Shown in pieces: positions 20,214 to 28,301 of a stretch of DNA of 46,743 bases. Source of the DNA: an uncultured Pseudomonadota bacterium. Its GTDB lineage: Bacteria; Myxococcota_A; Bradymonadia; Bradymonadales; Bradymonadaceae. A program made the translations under genes and the position numbers. The notes beneath the pieces are model-generated. The model had not been told where the DNA came from, ran no database searches, and worked only from the letters and a program-made list of their open reading frames with translations. The DNA is taken from NCBI GenBank assembly GCA_950059285.1, contig CATLTV010000016.1, positions 1 to 46,743 of the forward strand. Direction: 5' to 3'. Position 1 is the stretch's first letter; each line of letters begins with the position of its first letter.

Positions 20214-21404
20214 ATGAAGTCAACAATGTTCTCCATGCTCGTGGTTCTGGTCGGAATTTCTTTGTCTTTTCATGCTTATGCATACTCCGATGGCCCCGCT
20301 GCAATTGGGGGTGTGGATGGTACAGGCTCTCCTCGTGGTGGAGGTTCCTGCGCCCAGTGTCATGGTGCGGCAAGTGATGCGACACAGGTGTCTCTTACCC
20401 TGTATGAGAGCACAAACCAACAGGTCGTGACAGGTCCGCTTGTGGCAGGTGAGAGTTATCTTGTCGAACTTCAGGTCACAAACTCAAGTTATAGCCTCTT
20501 TGGTGGGCAGGTGACAGGTTTGAATGGTCAGAACGAACCGACATCGGGCATCTTCACCAGCAGCGCTGACAGCGCCACCCAGATCTTTGATGTCTTTGGC
20601 ACCCAGTACATGGAGAACTTTGGTCGTAGCAGTACAGGTGTCTTCAAGGGGTGGTGGCAAGCGCCCATGGATGAACCCGAGGTGACCTTCTACTTTGCGG
20701 GCGTTGCGGTCAATGGCAGCGGTCGAGGTGGCGATAAAACCGCACATCCTGGTCACAAGGCATACACGGTTGATATTCCCTGCCAAGATATTGATAACGA
20801 TGGACTCTGTTTTTATGAGGACGACGATCAGGACAATGATGGTGTACCTGACGCGGATGACACATCGCCCGAAGATCCCTCCATCTGTCAGGACTCCGAT
20901 CAGGATGGATGCGATGACTGCGCCATAGGTTCAGATGATTTTGGTCCCATGTCGGATGCGCTCCCCGAGAATGATGGCCCCGATTCCGATGGCGATGGGC
21001 TGTGTGATTCAGGCGATCGTTGTGAGGGTGATAACTCTCTTGGTGACATTGATCGCGATGGCATCTGTGGTTCACCCGAGGATATGGGCATGGTGGACAT
21101 GAGCGAGCCTGTGGATATGTCACGTCCTGATGAAGACATGGGGTTTGTACAGGACATGGGGCTTTCGCCTGGTTCCATGGATATGGGGCACTCCGCACCG
21201 CTTGATATGGACGGCACAGAGCATATGGATATGTCGTCTCCTGTGAATGAACCCGTACGTGAGAAAGTGGAGCAGAGTGAACCGCTTGATGAAGGTGGGT
21301 GTCAACAGGCATCAACCTCAGCGCCCTCAAAACATGCACTCCTCATGTTTGGGCTCATGTGCATGGCGCTCTTCTTCACACGTAGAAAACGCGACACATT
21401 TTAG
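20214..21404 (+). CDS. Surface protein with CxxCH motif, TSP3 repeats and MYXO-CTERM-like tail
   Basis: 396 residues; the start has AGGGA six bases upstream. A signal peptide ends near AYAYSDG. A CAQCHG motif follows near residue 43, a possible heme c attachment site. Residues ~60-180 form a beta-rich domain resembling the Reeler/choice-of-anchor domain often found with this motif. Then come TSP3 calcium-binding repeats (~185-285), an Asp-Met-rich linker (~290-345), and a C-terminal GGC + hydrophobic helix + RRKR tail. It is predicted to be exported and surface-anchored. Role unknown. Confidence 0.78.
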   Translation: MKSTMFSMLVVLVGISLSFHAYAYSDGPAAIGGVDGTGSPRGGGSCAQCHGAASDATQVSLTLYESTNQQVVTGPLVAGESYLVELQVTNSSYSLFGGQVTGLNGQNEPTSGIFTSSADSATQIFDVFGTQYMENFGRSSTGVFKGWWQAPMDEPEVTFYFAGVAVNGSGRGGDKTAHPGHKAYTVDIPCQDIDNDGLCFYEDDDQDNDGVPDADDTSPEDPSICQDSDQDGCDDCAIGSDDFGPMSDALPENDGPDSDGDGLCDSGDRCEGDNSLGDIDRDGICGSPEDMGMVDMSEPVDMSRPDEDMGFVQDMGLSPGSMDMGHSAPLDMDGTEHMDMSSPVNEPVREKVEQSEPLDEGGCQQASTSAPSKHALLMFGLMCMALFFTRRKRDTF

Positions 21405-21782
21405 TGTTTGGCTTTCTTGCATGGTTTTGTTTGTTACAATTAGCTCTACTGCTCTCGAACGCAGTGTATAGTCTTTATGGTATGCAAAATGTTTGTAGAG
21501 TGAGGTTTAAGGAGCACAAGAAGCTCTTTTATGCGTTGTTTTGCGATCCAAAAACCTCTGGAGTTTCACTACGCTTCGCTGCGTTCATCTCTGTAGGTTT
21601 TTGTTGCAAAACGCTCCGTTAAATTCCTCGTTTCGCCTCTTATGCATAAGGCCCGACTTGGCTTAGGTTTTAATAAGTTTTCGGATTTATTCAGGTTTAA
21701 AGGCTCCACAAAAAATTTCTCGTCGCTCGCCATGCTGGGGTGTTGTGATATGCAAAAACTAACATCCTCTTGTTTGATGTGT
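21405..21782. other. Convergent intergenic region with a long imperfect inverted repeat
   Basis: 378 bp between two convergent genes, without a convincing gene. From about 21500 to 21637 it holds an interrupted inverted repeat: GAGG/TTTAA/GGAGC on the left matches the reverse of GCTCC/TTAAATT/CCTC on the right. Inside this are GTTTTGC / GCAAAAC and CAAAAACCT / AGGTTTTTG. This could be a large hairpin RNA, a combined terminator or a decayed palindromic element. Confidence 0.5.
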
Positions 21783-23060
21783 TCAGGACACCAGTGACTG
21801 TGCCTGAAAGATCAGGTGTACCATGGCTCCTGTCATGAGTGTGGTCAGGGTGCCCGAGACAACTGCTCTGGCTGCAAGGCTCGTGATCTCGGCCTGTCTC
21901 TCGGGGACGATCGCGCCAAGTCCGCCAGAAAGAATGCCCAGTGAGCCGAGGTTGGCAAATCCACACATGGCGTAAAGCATTGTCTTTCTGGACGATTCCG
22001 AGAGTGCACCATCAGCAAGTGTGGAGAGTTGTTGATAGGCGACAAACTCATTGAGCAAGGTTTTGGTCGCCATAAGCTCACCTGCTACACCTGTCTCGGA
22101 CCATGGAATACCAATGATCCACATGACAGGTCGCATGACCTGGCCAAGCACAAGGCCAAGACTCATGGGGCGCTCCTGATCCCACGAGGGAATCCACGCC
22201 AACCCCTGGTTCACAAGGTGGACCAATGCAAAGAGCACCACCAGAATGGCGGCGATAGAGACCACCATTTTGATGCCATCATTTAGCCCTTTTAACGCCG
22301 CCTCCATCGTGTTTGATGACGATGAGGTGTAGGTCAGCGTGGCCTGCTCTTGATGATCACTCGTGGCTTCTTCGGGGTTTGGTGGCACCATAATCTGAGC
22401 GATCAGGATTGCAGCGGGTACACTCATGACGCTCGCCACCAGGATGTGTGTCAGGGCATCGGGAATGCTCGTCTCCACAAGGCTAGCATAAAGCACCATC
22501 ACTGTGCCTGCGACCGTGGACATGCCACATGTCATCAATGCAAAGAGGTCCGAAGATGAGATGCGCTTGAGGTATGGCTTGATAAGCACAGGAGACTCAA
22601 TGATGCCCATGAACACGCTTGAGGCCGCCGCAAATCCGAGCACACCAGACAGCTTTAATGTACGCTGTAACACCCATGAAAACGCCTGAATAATTCGAGG
22701 CAATATGTTCCAGTGAAAGAGCACCGCGCTCAACACGCTGATGAGTAGAATGAGCGGGAGCACTCTGAAGGCAACGACAAAGTTTGCGCTTGGATTGACG
22801 ACCTCATAGGGCGTTACACCACCAGCCAGAAATCCAAACATGAATTGTGCACCTGCATCGGATGCGCTTTGCAGCACCGAGACGCTCTGACTAAGCAGGT
22901 TGAGCAGCGCGCGTAGGGGTGGGACAAATAACATCATCACTGCGAGCACTGCTTGAAGAAGCACAGCATACAGCGAGGTTTTGATGGGGATGTGCTGACG
23001 GCGCACGCTGAGCACGAGGGCAAAACAGGGGATGAGGATGAGTCCAAGGATGGCTTGCAT
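21783..23060 (-). CDS. NupC/CNT family nucleoside transporter
   Basis: 425 residues with about ten membrane helices. CNT-family hallmarks are visible: SSVFMGIIESPVLIKPYL near residue 160 (the nucleoside-binding G-x-x-E-x-P region), MSTVAGTVMVLY near 190, and GFANLGSLGILSGGLGAIVPER near 375. It imports nucleosides with sodium or protons across the inner membrane. The start has AGGA six bases upstream. It is divergent from the aldehyde dehydrogenase gene, with a 200-bp shared promoter region. Confidence 0.9.
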   Translation of the reverse strand: MQAILGLILIPCFALVLSVRRQHIPIKTSLYAVLLQAVLAVMMLFVPPLRALLNLLSQSVSVLQSASDAGAQFMFGFLAGGVTPYEVVNPSANFVVAFRVLPLILLISVLSAVLFHWNILPRIIQAFSWVLQRTLKLSGVLGFAAASSVFMGIIESPVLIKPYLKRISSSDLFALMTCGMSTVAGTVMVLYASLVETSIPDALTHILVASVMSVPAAILIAQIMVPPNPEEATSDHQEQATLTYTSSSSNTMEAALKGLNDGIKMVVSIAAILVVLFALVHLVNQGLAWIPSWDQERPMSLGLVLGQVMRPVMWIIGIPWSETGVAGELMATKTLLNEFVAYQQLSTLADGALSESSRKTMLYAMCGFANLGSLGILSGGLGAIVPERQAEITSLAARAVVSGTLTTLMTGAMVHLIFQAQSLVS

Positions 23061-23261
23061 TGTTTTCCTATTGATGAGAGGGACTCAGGTTCAATACGTC
23101 AGGGTGAATCTGGTTTCAAACCGAATAGGTCGGTGTGAGCGCTGGTGTCTGGAAAACTTTGCTTTTGGGTTTAGGGTTTTGACGTTACTTTCTACTTGGC
23201 GACGAGTAGACTGCTGCTCGTTGAGTGTCGTTGTTGTATTGTTTTTGATGAGGTCTAAGTT

Positions 23262-24752
23262 TTGGAATATAAAGGTAATTTTATTGGTGGTCAGTGGCAG
23301 GAGGTCACGCAGGCAGAAGGTGTGTTTACGCGAGAGAATCCCTCGCGAATTGATGAGACTGTGTTTGAGTTTCCCTGGGCGGTTGCTCCCGTGGAAGATG
23401 CTGTAAGTGCAGCAAGAAAAGCGCTCCCCACCTGGGATAAGTTGGGTTTTGATGCGCGACTTTCCTACATTCAAAAGCTCGCCAAAATTTTTGCAGATCG
23501 TAAAGAGGACCTCGCCATGGCGATCTGTCATGACGCAGGAAAGCCATTGTGGGAGGCGCGTGGTGAGGCTGGCGCACTCGTCGCCAAAATCAATATTATG
23601 AGTACCACAGGGATGGAGTTTACACGTGACCTCACGCTCCCTGATGGTTCGGGCAAGGCTGTTTATCGGCCGCTTGGGGTGCTCTGTGTGTTGGGGCCAT
23701 TTAACTTCCCCCTTCACCTCCCCAATGGGCATATTATCCCCGCGCTCCTGAACGGAAATACGCTCGTTGTCAAGCCCAGCGAATTGAGTGGGGCGAGCAT
23801 GCAATTGTACTTTGAATGCCTGCAAGAGGCAGGGTTTCCTGATGGTGTGGTGAACCTTGTGCAGGGCCCTGGTCCAGTGGGCGCAGCGCTCTCCACACAT
23901 GAACGCGTGGATGGCGTCCTGTTTACGGGCTCGTACAATACAGGTTTGCGCATCAAGAAAGCCACCATTGAGCAGCCCTGGAAGTTGTTGGCGCTGGAAA
24001 TGGGCGGAAAGAACACATCCATCGTGCTTGAGGATGCCAACATCGATCAGGTCGCGCATGAGTTGATCCTTGCCTCCTTCCTCACCACTGGTCAGCGTTG
24101 CACTGCAACTAGCCGTGTGGTGGCGCACAAGTCCATCGCCTCCAGGTTACTCGATCAGTTTGTGGAGCTTGCCAAAAAAGTGACCACAGGTGACGCCGAG
24201 CATGAAGAGGTCTTTATGGGGCCGATTATCAACAAGGGCTCCTACGATCGGTTTCTTGCCATGCAGCAAGAAACCGAATCAGGCAAGCTTCAGGCCGTGC
24301 TTCAGGGAGGCAAGGCGCGTGAGGATTTGAATGGTTATTTCCTTTCTCCTGCGATCTGGAAGGCGACCGAGTTTGATCCTCATGGTGCGCACCAGTCCGA
24401 GGAGATTTTTGGGCCTGATGTGATTTTTTACGAAGCTGCCGATGAGCAAGAACTCATTCATATTGCCAATGGCACAGACTATGGTCTTGCAATGAGCGTC
24501 TTTACCTCGGATGAGGAGCGCTTTGAGCGCATGACCTATGATTTGCATTCAGGCATTGTGAATATGAACCGCACCACAGCAGGTGCTTCAAGCGCGCTTC
24601 CTTTTGGTGGCGTCAAACGTTCTGGTAACCATCGTCCTGCGGCGATTTCCGCAGGTTTGTATTGTACCTATCCTCAGTCAAGGTTGATGCAAGGTTCTGA
24701 TTTTGATGAGGAATCTGTTCTTTCTGGTCCGCTCTCTTATTTGAGCAAATAA
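23262..24752 (+). CDS. Aldehyde dehydrogenase, AstD-like
   Basis: 496 residues. TTG start with GAGG eight bases upstream; a stop codon lies two codons before, so no earlier start is possible. The catalytic pair is Cys280 (GQRCTAT) and Glu246 (LEMGGK), spaced 34 as usual. The segments GPFNFPLHLPNGHIIPALL and VKPSELS, and the EMGGKN turn, are closest to succinylglutamate-semialdehyde dehydrogenase (AstD). No other arginine-succinyltransferase gene is nearby. Alternatively it oxidises an aldehyde of the aromatic route, since pathway genes lie on both sides. Specificity is open. Confidence 0.85.
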   Translation: MEYKGNFIGGQWQEVTQAEGVFTRENPSRIDETVFEFPWAVAPVEDAVSAARKALPTWDKLGFDARLSYIQKLAKIFADRKEDLAMAICHDAGKPLWEARGEAGALVAKINIMSTTGMEFTRDLTLPDGSGKAVYRPLGVLCVLGPFNFPLHLPNGHIIPALLNGNTLVVKPSELSGASMQLYFECLQEAGFPDGVVNLVQGPGPVGAALSTHERVDGVLFTGSYNTGLRIKKATIEQPWKLLALEMGGKNTSIVLEDANIDQVAHELILASFLTTGQRCTATSRVVAHKSIASRLLDQFVELAKKVTTGDAEHEEVFMGPIINKGSYDRFLAMQQETESGKLQAVLQGGKAREDLNGYFLSPAIWKATEFDPHGAHQSEEIFGPDVIFYEAADEQELIHIANGTDYGLAMSVFTSDEERFERMTYDLHSGIVNMNRTTAGASSALPFGGVKRSGNHRPAAISAGLYCTYPQSRLMQGSDFDEESVLSGPLSYLSK

Positions 24753-24758
24753 CACACT

Positions 24759-24800
24759 TCCCCAGGGCGAGCCTTGTGAACACAAGGCTCGCCCTGGGGA
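24759..24800. terminator. Perfect GC-rich hairpin between ALDH and Phd genes
   Basis: A 20-bp perfect inverted repeat (24759-24778 with 24781-24800) with a 2-nt spacer. It starts 6 bp after the dehydrogenase stop. No T-run follows, so it is not a textbook intrinsic terminator. Confidence 0.6.
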
Positions 24801-24821
24801 GTCATCTTGGAGTGAAATAGT

Positions 24822-25052
24822 ATGAGTGTTCGTCATATGGAATTAATGGAAGTTCGTGCCAAGCTTGAAGATCTTATTTCGGAAGGCAAGGAAGTTGTGA
24901 TCACCAAACGTGGCGTGGAGCTTGCGCGCCTGACCCCCATTCACCCTGAAGCTGTGAAGCACTCTGCTCCTCCTGCGTCCCGCATTCATATTGATGATGA
25001 AGATGACAAGGACGGCTTTGATCTTCTGCTTGATGAAGCAGGAGATGATTGA
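24822..25052 (+). CDS. Phd/YefM-type antitoxin-like protein (orphan)
   Basis: 76 residues. The N-terminal half has the Phd/YefM fold pattern: an ELMEVRAKLEDLI helix, then VVITKRGVELARLTP, the typical strand pair with K-R-G. The C-terminal tail is strongly acidic (DDEDDKDG), as in toxin-wrapping segments. No toxin gene follows: the next 180 bp hold only a hairpin, and the next gene is convergent and unrelated. It may be a stand-alone DNA-binding regulator or the remnant of a toxin-antitoxin pair. Confidence 0.75.
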   Translation: MSVRHMELMEVRAKLEDLISEGKEVVITKRGVELARLTPIHPEAVKHSAPPASRIHIDDEDDKDGFDLLLDEAGDD

Positions 25053-25060
25053 AAACACAA

Positions 25061-25094
25061 TCGGCCCGTGTGAGGTTCCCCTCACACGGGCCGA
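25061..25094. terminator. Hairpin after the Phd-like gene
   Basis: A 15-bp perfect GC-rich inverted repeat (25061-25075 with 25080-25094) with a 4-nt spacer, 8 bp after the Phd-like stop. There is no T-run. It is the shortest member of the hairpin set in this window. Confidence 0.6.
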
Positions 25095-25234
25095 CTTACG
25101 TTCCATGGTGAGTGGAGCTAGAGCGTGATGGAGAAGAAGAGCGAAGGAGAAAGGATTGAAGTTCAAGGCGTGTGTTACTTTCTGTGTTTACGACACTGAT
25201 ATTCAACCTTTACACAAGCTTTTCCAGATAGAGC

Positions 25235-26134
25235 CTAGAAGACGCCTGCCTCCTCGAATAACTCTTGATTGTAATAGACAAGCTTTCCAAGCATATAGGA
25301 TATCACGTAGAGGATGTAGGACCCGAGCGGGAACACGGCAAGAATGGCCATGCCTTCGGAGTGTTCTGCCACAATGGTCATGATGCTATAGCAGCCAATG
25401 AGCCCTGCGAGCATCATCCCATACGCTGCGGAGTAGGGCACAATAAGGCGCCCGAGCAATCGAAACATGATTGGGTGTAATGCGCCCACGAGTGAGCGGT
25501 TTAGTGCAGCACCAAGCCACATGATGGGGAAGAAAAACGCGCTTATCAGGGCGATCTTCAGTCCAAGTTCAGGATGGCGATTGTAGGCAAGGTAGGGCCA
25601 GATGCCGAAACCAAGCATGAACAGGAGCGCTGATCGACCTCCAGTAATCAGGCCATCAATAATGAAGTTTTCAAACCATTGCAGCCTGGGTAACTCCTCA
25701 TCTCCCACTGCGATCGAATAGATGATGTCTCCCAGGTAGTTTGAGATGAGTCCAAGCAGGCATATCTGAGTAATCAGGACAATAGCGATGCTCCTTAGCC
25801 CATATACAGGAGCAAGTGGGAGCAAACTAAATCCTGCTGTGACAAGGAGCATGCTGATAAAGACCTTGGGTCTGAATGGGAACAGAAATGCAGAGCCAAG
25901 GCTCGCAAAAAAGGTGCCTGTAATCTCTTCATCAGGCTCCTGTATGGTGATGCCATAGCGTTCTTCTGGTTGAAGCACACGCGTTGGTGGAATCGCACGC
26001 ATCACACTGTGACACTTTGGACAGAGCGACATATTCTGGTCCTCGGGTCGCACCACACAGTCAACACACCATTGACCACGGCATCCTCCACATTCAAATC
26101 TCGCAGATACGTTATTATGCCGATAACAAGACAT
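25235..26134 (-). CDS. Zinc-ribbon / B-box-like multi-span membrane protein
   Basis: About 299 residues. The ATG at 26134 has GAGGTG six bases upstream; an ATG at 26176 lacks this. The N-terminus is a B-box-like zinc module: CYRH, then CGGC, CVDC and CPKC, giving paired cysteines for two metal sites. About six membrane helices follow (from ~80 to 285), resembling YIP1/DUF4013-type proteins. Such proteins are frequent in Myxococcota and uncharacterised. It converges on the Phd-like gene. Confidence 0.75.
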   Translation of the reverse strand: MSCYRHNNVSARFECGGCRGQWCVDCVVRPEDQNMSLCPKCHSVMRAIPPTRVLQPEERYGITIQEPDEEITGTFFASLGSAFLFPFRPKVFISMLLVTAGFSLLPLAPVYGLRSIAIVLITQICLLGLISNYLGDIIYSIAVGDEELPRLQWFENFIIDGLITGGRSALLFMLGFGIWPYLAYNRHPELGLKIALISAFFFPIMWLGAALNRSLVGALHPIMFRLLGRLIVPYSAAYGMMLAGLIGCYSIMTIVAEHSEGMAILAVFPLGSYILYVISYMLGKLVYYNQELFEEAGVF

Positions 26135-26473
26135 ACTACACCTCACACATAAAGAGTTCTTTTGGGACAAACGCATTTGGTTTCATCCCAGGTTCTCGTG
26201 TCCTCCCTGTAAGGTGTTGCGTCCCCCAAACAAGAAAGTCAGAATTGGTTCTTCAGAGTGTCTAACATATAGTAACTTCACAATTCAATATTTAAATGGC
26301 CATGCGTGCAGATGTGTTGGCGTGTTTTTGTTTGCATATGAGCTACGAGATGGCTGTGGTAGGGGATAACACAAGCTGTTACAATACCTTCAATTCCATG
26401 GTTTGAATGTGTGGAAAACCCGTTGTGATTTATAGGTTTAGTTAGGGGGTGTTATGTCAGGTGGAGAAGTTCA
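26135..26473. other. Divergent promoter region, no gene
   Basis: About 340 bp between the divergent zinc-ribbon and TPR/PEGA genes. I see no supported reading frame, hairpin or clear consensus promoter. The last part contains the ribosome-binding site GGAG for the TPR/PEGA gene. Confidence 0.4.
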
Positions 26474-27208
26474 ATGCGTGTCCGTCTAGTCAAGATAGTG
26501 AGCATGATCAGTGCTCTGGTGGTGGTGAGTTTTTCCGAGCAACTTGATGCTCAGGACGTACCAGAAGGTTTTCCTCGTTGCGAGCTTTCGGAGCGTGCAC
26601 GAGAGCGTTTTGTGGAGACGTACTCCAAGGGGCACCTCGCCATTGCATCAGGTGATTTTGACACTGCACGCACACAGTTTGAAGCATCCCTCAAGCTCTG
26701 TATGGATGATGAGGTGGTGTGGTTCCTCGCCAGAGTTCATGAACGCCTGGGTCATACAGACGTGTCCAACAACCTTGATGAGACGTGGCGCACGCAGCGT
26801 GAATTGCTTGGACTGAGCACATCTCCTCCGCGTAAACCCGCCTGGGCAACATCACCCACGACTCCCAAACAAGTGACTTCGTTGACGCTTGCATCCACCA
26901 CATCTGCCACACGTGCGCTCTCATTGCCTTCGGTATACAAGGGCGTTCACATTGGGCAAGAGAAGGCGGGTGCCTTTCAATTTGCCAGAGATCTTGCGCG
27001 GTTGAGCGTGGACCTGACCTCAAGTCAGCAAGGTGAGCTCTTTCTCTCGGATGGTACTTTCCTTGGCACCACACCTCTCAATGAGCTGATGATTCCTGCC
27101 AACAAGGATCTTGTGATCCTCCTCAAAATCGATGGGAAGCAAGTGCTTGCACGCACAGTGCACGCCAAGCCAGGTTCGCATCAAAAACTCTTCCTTGATG
27201 TGAGGTGA
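26474..27208 (+). CDS. Exported TPR/PEGA-domain protein
   Basis: 244 residues; the start has GGAG seven bases upstream. A signal peptide ends near LDAQDV (residue ~27). Residues 40-105 look like one or two TPR units (SKGHLAIASGDFDTARTQFEASL). A Ser/Thr/Pro-rich linker follows, then a C-terminal PEGA-like domain (ELFLSDGTFLGTTPLNEL). This layout is common in myxobacterial periplasmic proteins that bind envelope partners. No enzymatic motif is seen. Confidence 0.72.
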   Translation: MRVRLVKIVSMISALVVVSFSEQLDAQDVPEGFPRCELSERARERFVETYSKGHLAIASGDFDTARTQFEASLKLCMDDEVVWFLARVHERLGHTDVSNNLDETWRTQRELLGLSTSPPRKPAWATSPTTPKQVTSLTLASTTSATRALSLPSVYKGVHIGQEKAGAFQFARDLARLSVDLTSSQQGELFLSDGTFLGTTPLNELMIPANKDLVILLKIDGKQVLARTVHAKPGSHQKLFLDVR

Positions 27209-27372
27209 TTGTAAGTTTTTGAATTGTAATTGTTATTTCTGCGCGTTGTGGCGGTTTGCGTGATGGCCTGTGCGCATCCTGTTTGACGAGAGCTTCGTTC
27301 TGTCGTTATGTCCATGGGTGCATGTCATGAAGCAACCTTCAGAATACTTTTGAATTTCAGTGGAGAAGATAT

Positions 27373-28173
27373 ATGTCAGGTTTGAGTGAACAGGAGCTGT
27401 TGGCGCTCGCAAAGCGTGTGGATGATGCCGCGATGAAGTGTGAAGAAATTGTAAAGCTAAGCGCCACACTTGATGATCTTGACTGGGAAGACGCATACAC
27501 CATTCAGCGACTCTCCATGCAAAGGCGTTTTGAGCGTGGTGAAGAGCTCGTGGGCATGAAGATGGGGCTCACCAGCAAGGCCAAGATGAAGCAGGTCAAT
27601 GTGGACTCTCCTATCTATGGTCACCTTACAAGCTCCATGCAGCGCTCAAGTGGCGATGATCTGCTTATGAGTGAGCAAATTCACCCTCGTGTAGAGCCTG
27701 AGATTGCCTTTATTGTCGGTGATAAGTCCATCAAAGGCCCAATCACAGCAGCTCAGGCGTGGGATTATATTGACGGCGTATGTGCTGCGATTGAGGTCAT
27801 CGACTCTCGCTACGAGAAGTTCCAGTTTACTCTGCCTGATGTGGTGGCTGATAACGCATCTTCCACCAAGTTCTTCCTTGGCGATGTGGTCAGAAAGCCT
27901 GAAGAGGTCAAGGATGTGCTTGGCAACATTGGTATGATCATGGAAGTCGACGGAGAGACCAAGCAAGTAGGCTCAAGCGCTGCCATTTATGAGCATCCTA
28001 TTCGCTCGTTTGTTGCGCTCGTCAACATGCTCGCCGAGCTCGACGAGGAACTTGCTGCGGGCTCCATTGTGCTCGCGGGCGCGGCGACTGCCGCCGAGTT
28101 TGTGTCAGCAGGTCAGCATATCTGCCTCAAGACTGATGCGCTTGGTGATGTCTTCCTTAACGTCAAAGAATGA
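27373..28173 (+). CDS. dmpH: 4-oxalocrotonate decarboxylase
   Basis: 266 residues; GGAG lies seven bases before the start. It belongs to the hydratase/decarboxylase family. It fits the decarboxylase (DmpH/XylI) branch better than the hydratase branch: VGMKMGLTSKAKMKQVNV, IHPRVEPEIAFIV, AIEVIDSRYEKFQFTLPDVV, DNASSTKFFLG. The enzyme converts 2-oxohex-3-enedioate (4-oxalocrotonate) to 2-oxopent-4-enoate, the substrate of the hydratase at 16765. In known operons the two are adjacent and form a complex; here they lie about 10 kb apart on opposite strands. Confidence 0.85.
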   Translation: MSGLSEQELLALAKRVDDAAMKCEEIVKLSATLDDLDWEDAYTIQRLSMQRRFERGEELVGMKMGLTSKAKMKQVNVDSPIYGHLTSSMQRSSGDDLLMSEQIHPRVEPEIAFIVGDKSIKGPITAAQAWDYIDGVCAAIEVIDSRYEKFQFTLPDVVADNASSTKFFLGDVVRKPEEVKDVLGNIGMIMEVDGETKQVGSSAAIYEHPIRSFVALVNMLAELDEELAAGSIVLAGAATAAEFVSAGQHICLKTDALGDVFLNVKE

Positions 28174-28205
28174 CGACCTCTTTTTCAAATTTTTGATCTT
28201 TACCT

Positions 28206-28275
28206 CAGAATAAAGGAGTATTTTGGGGGGCGGCTAAACTAGTTTAGCCGCCCCCCAAAATACTCCTTTATTCTG
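28206..28275. terminator. 70-bp perfect palindrome after dmpH
   Basis: Positions 28206-28275 are a perfect palindrome with 35-bp arms and no spacer (centre CT|AG). It contains a G6/C6 run. It starts 32 bp after the dmpH stop and ends 15 bp before the first ATG of the RCC1 gene. No T-run of more than three is present. Confidence 0.65.
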
Positions 28276-28301
28276 CTTTGCTACCCATAATGAGCGTCTT
28301 C

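Noticed and set aside
22953-24128. Open frames opposite the NupC and ALDH genes
   Set aside because: The 345-codon minus-strand frame at 23091-24128 and others mirror the codon pattern of the well-supported ALDH gene and encode no recognisable protein.
25156-25383. Short plus-strand frame after the Phd-like gene as a toxin
   Set aside because: It overlaps the 3' end of the zinc-ribbon membrane gene on the other strand, is rich in Arg and Cys without toxin motifs, and begins 100 bp after a hairpin.
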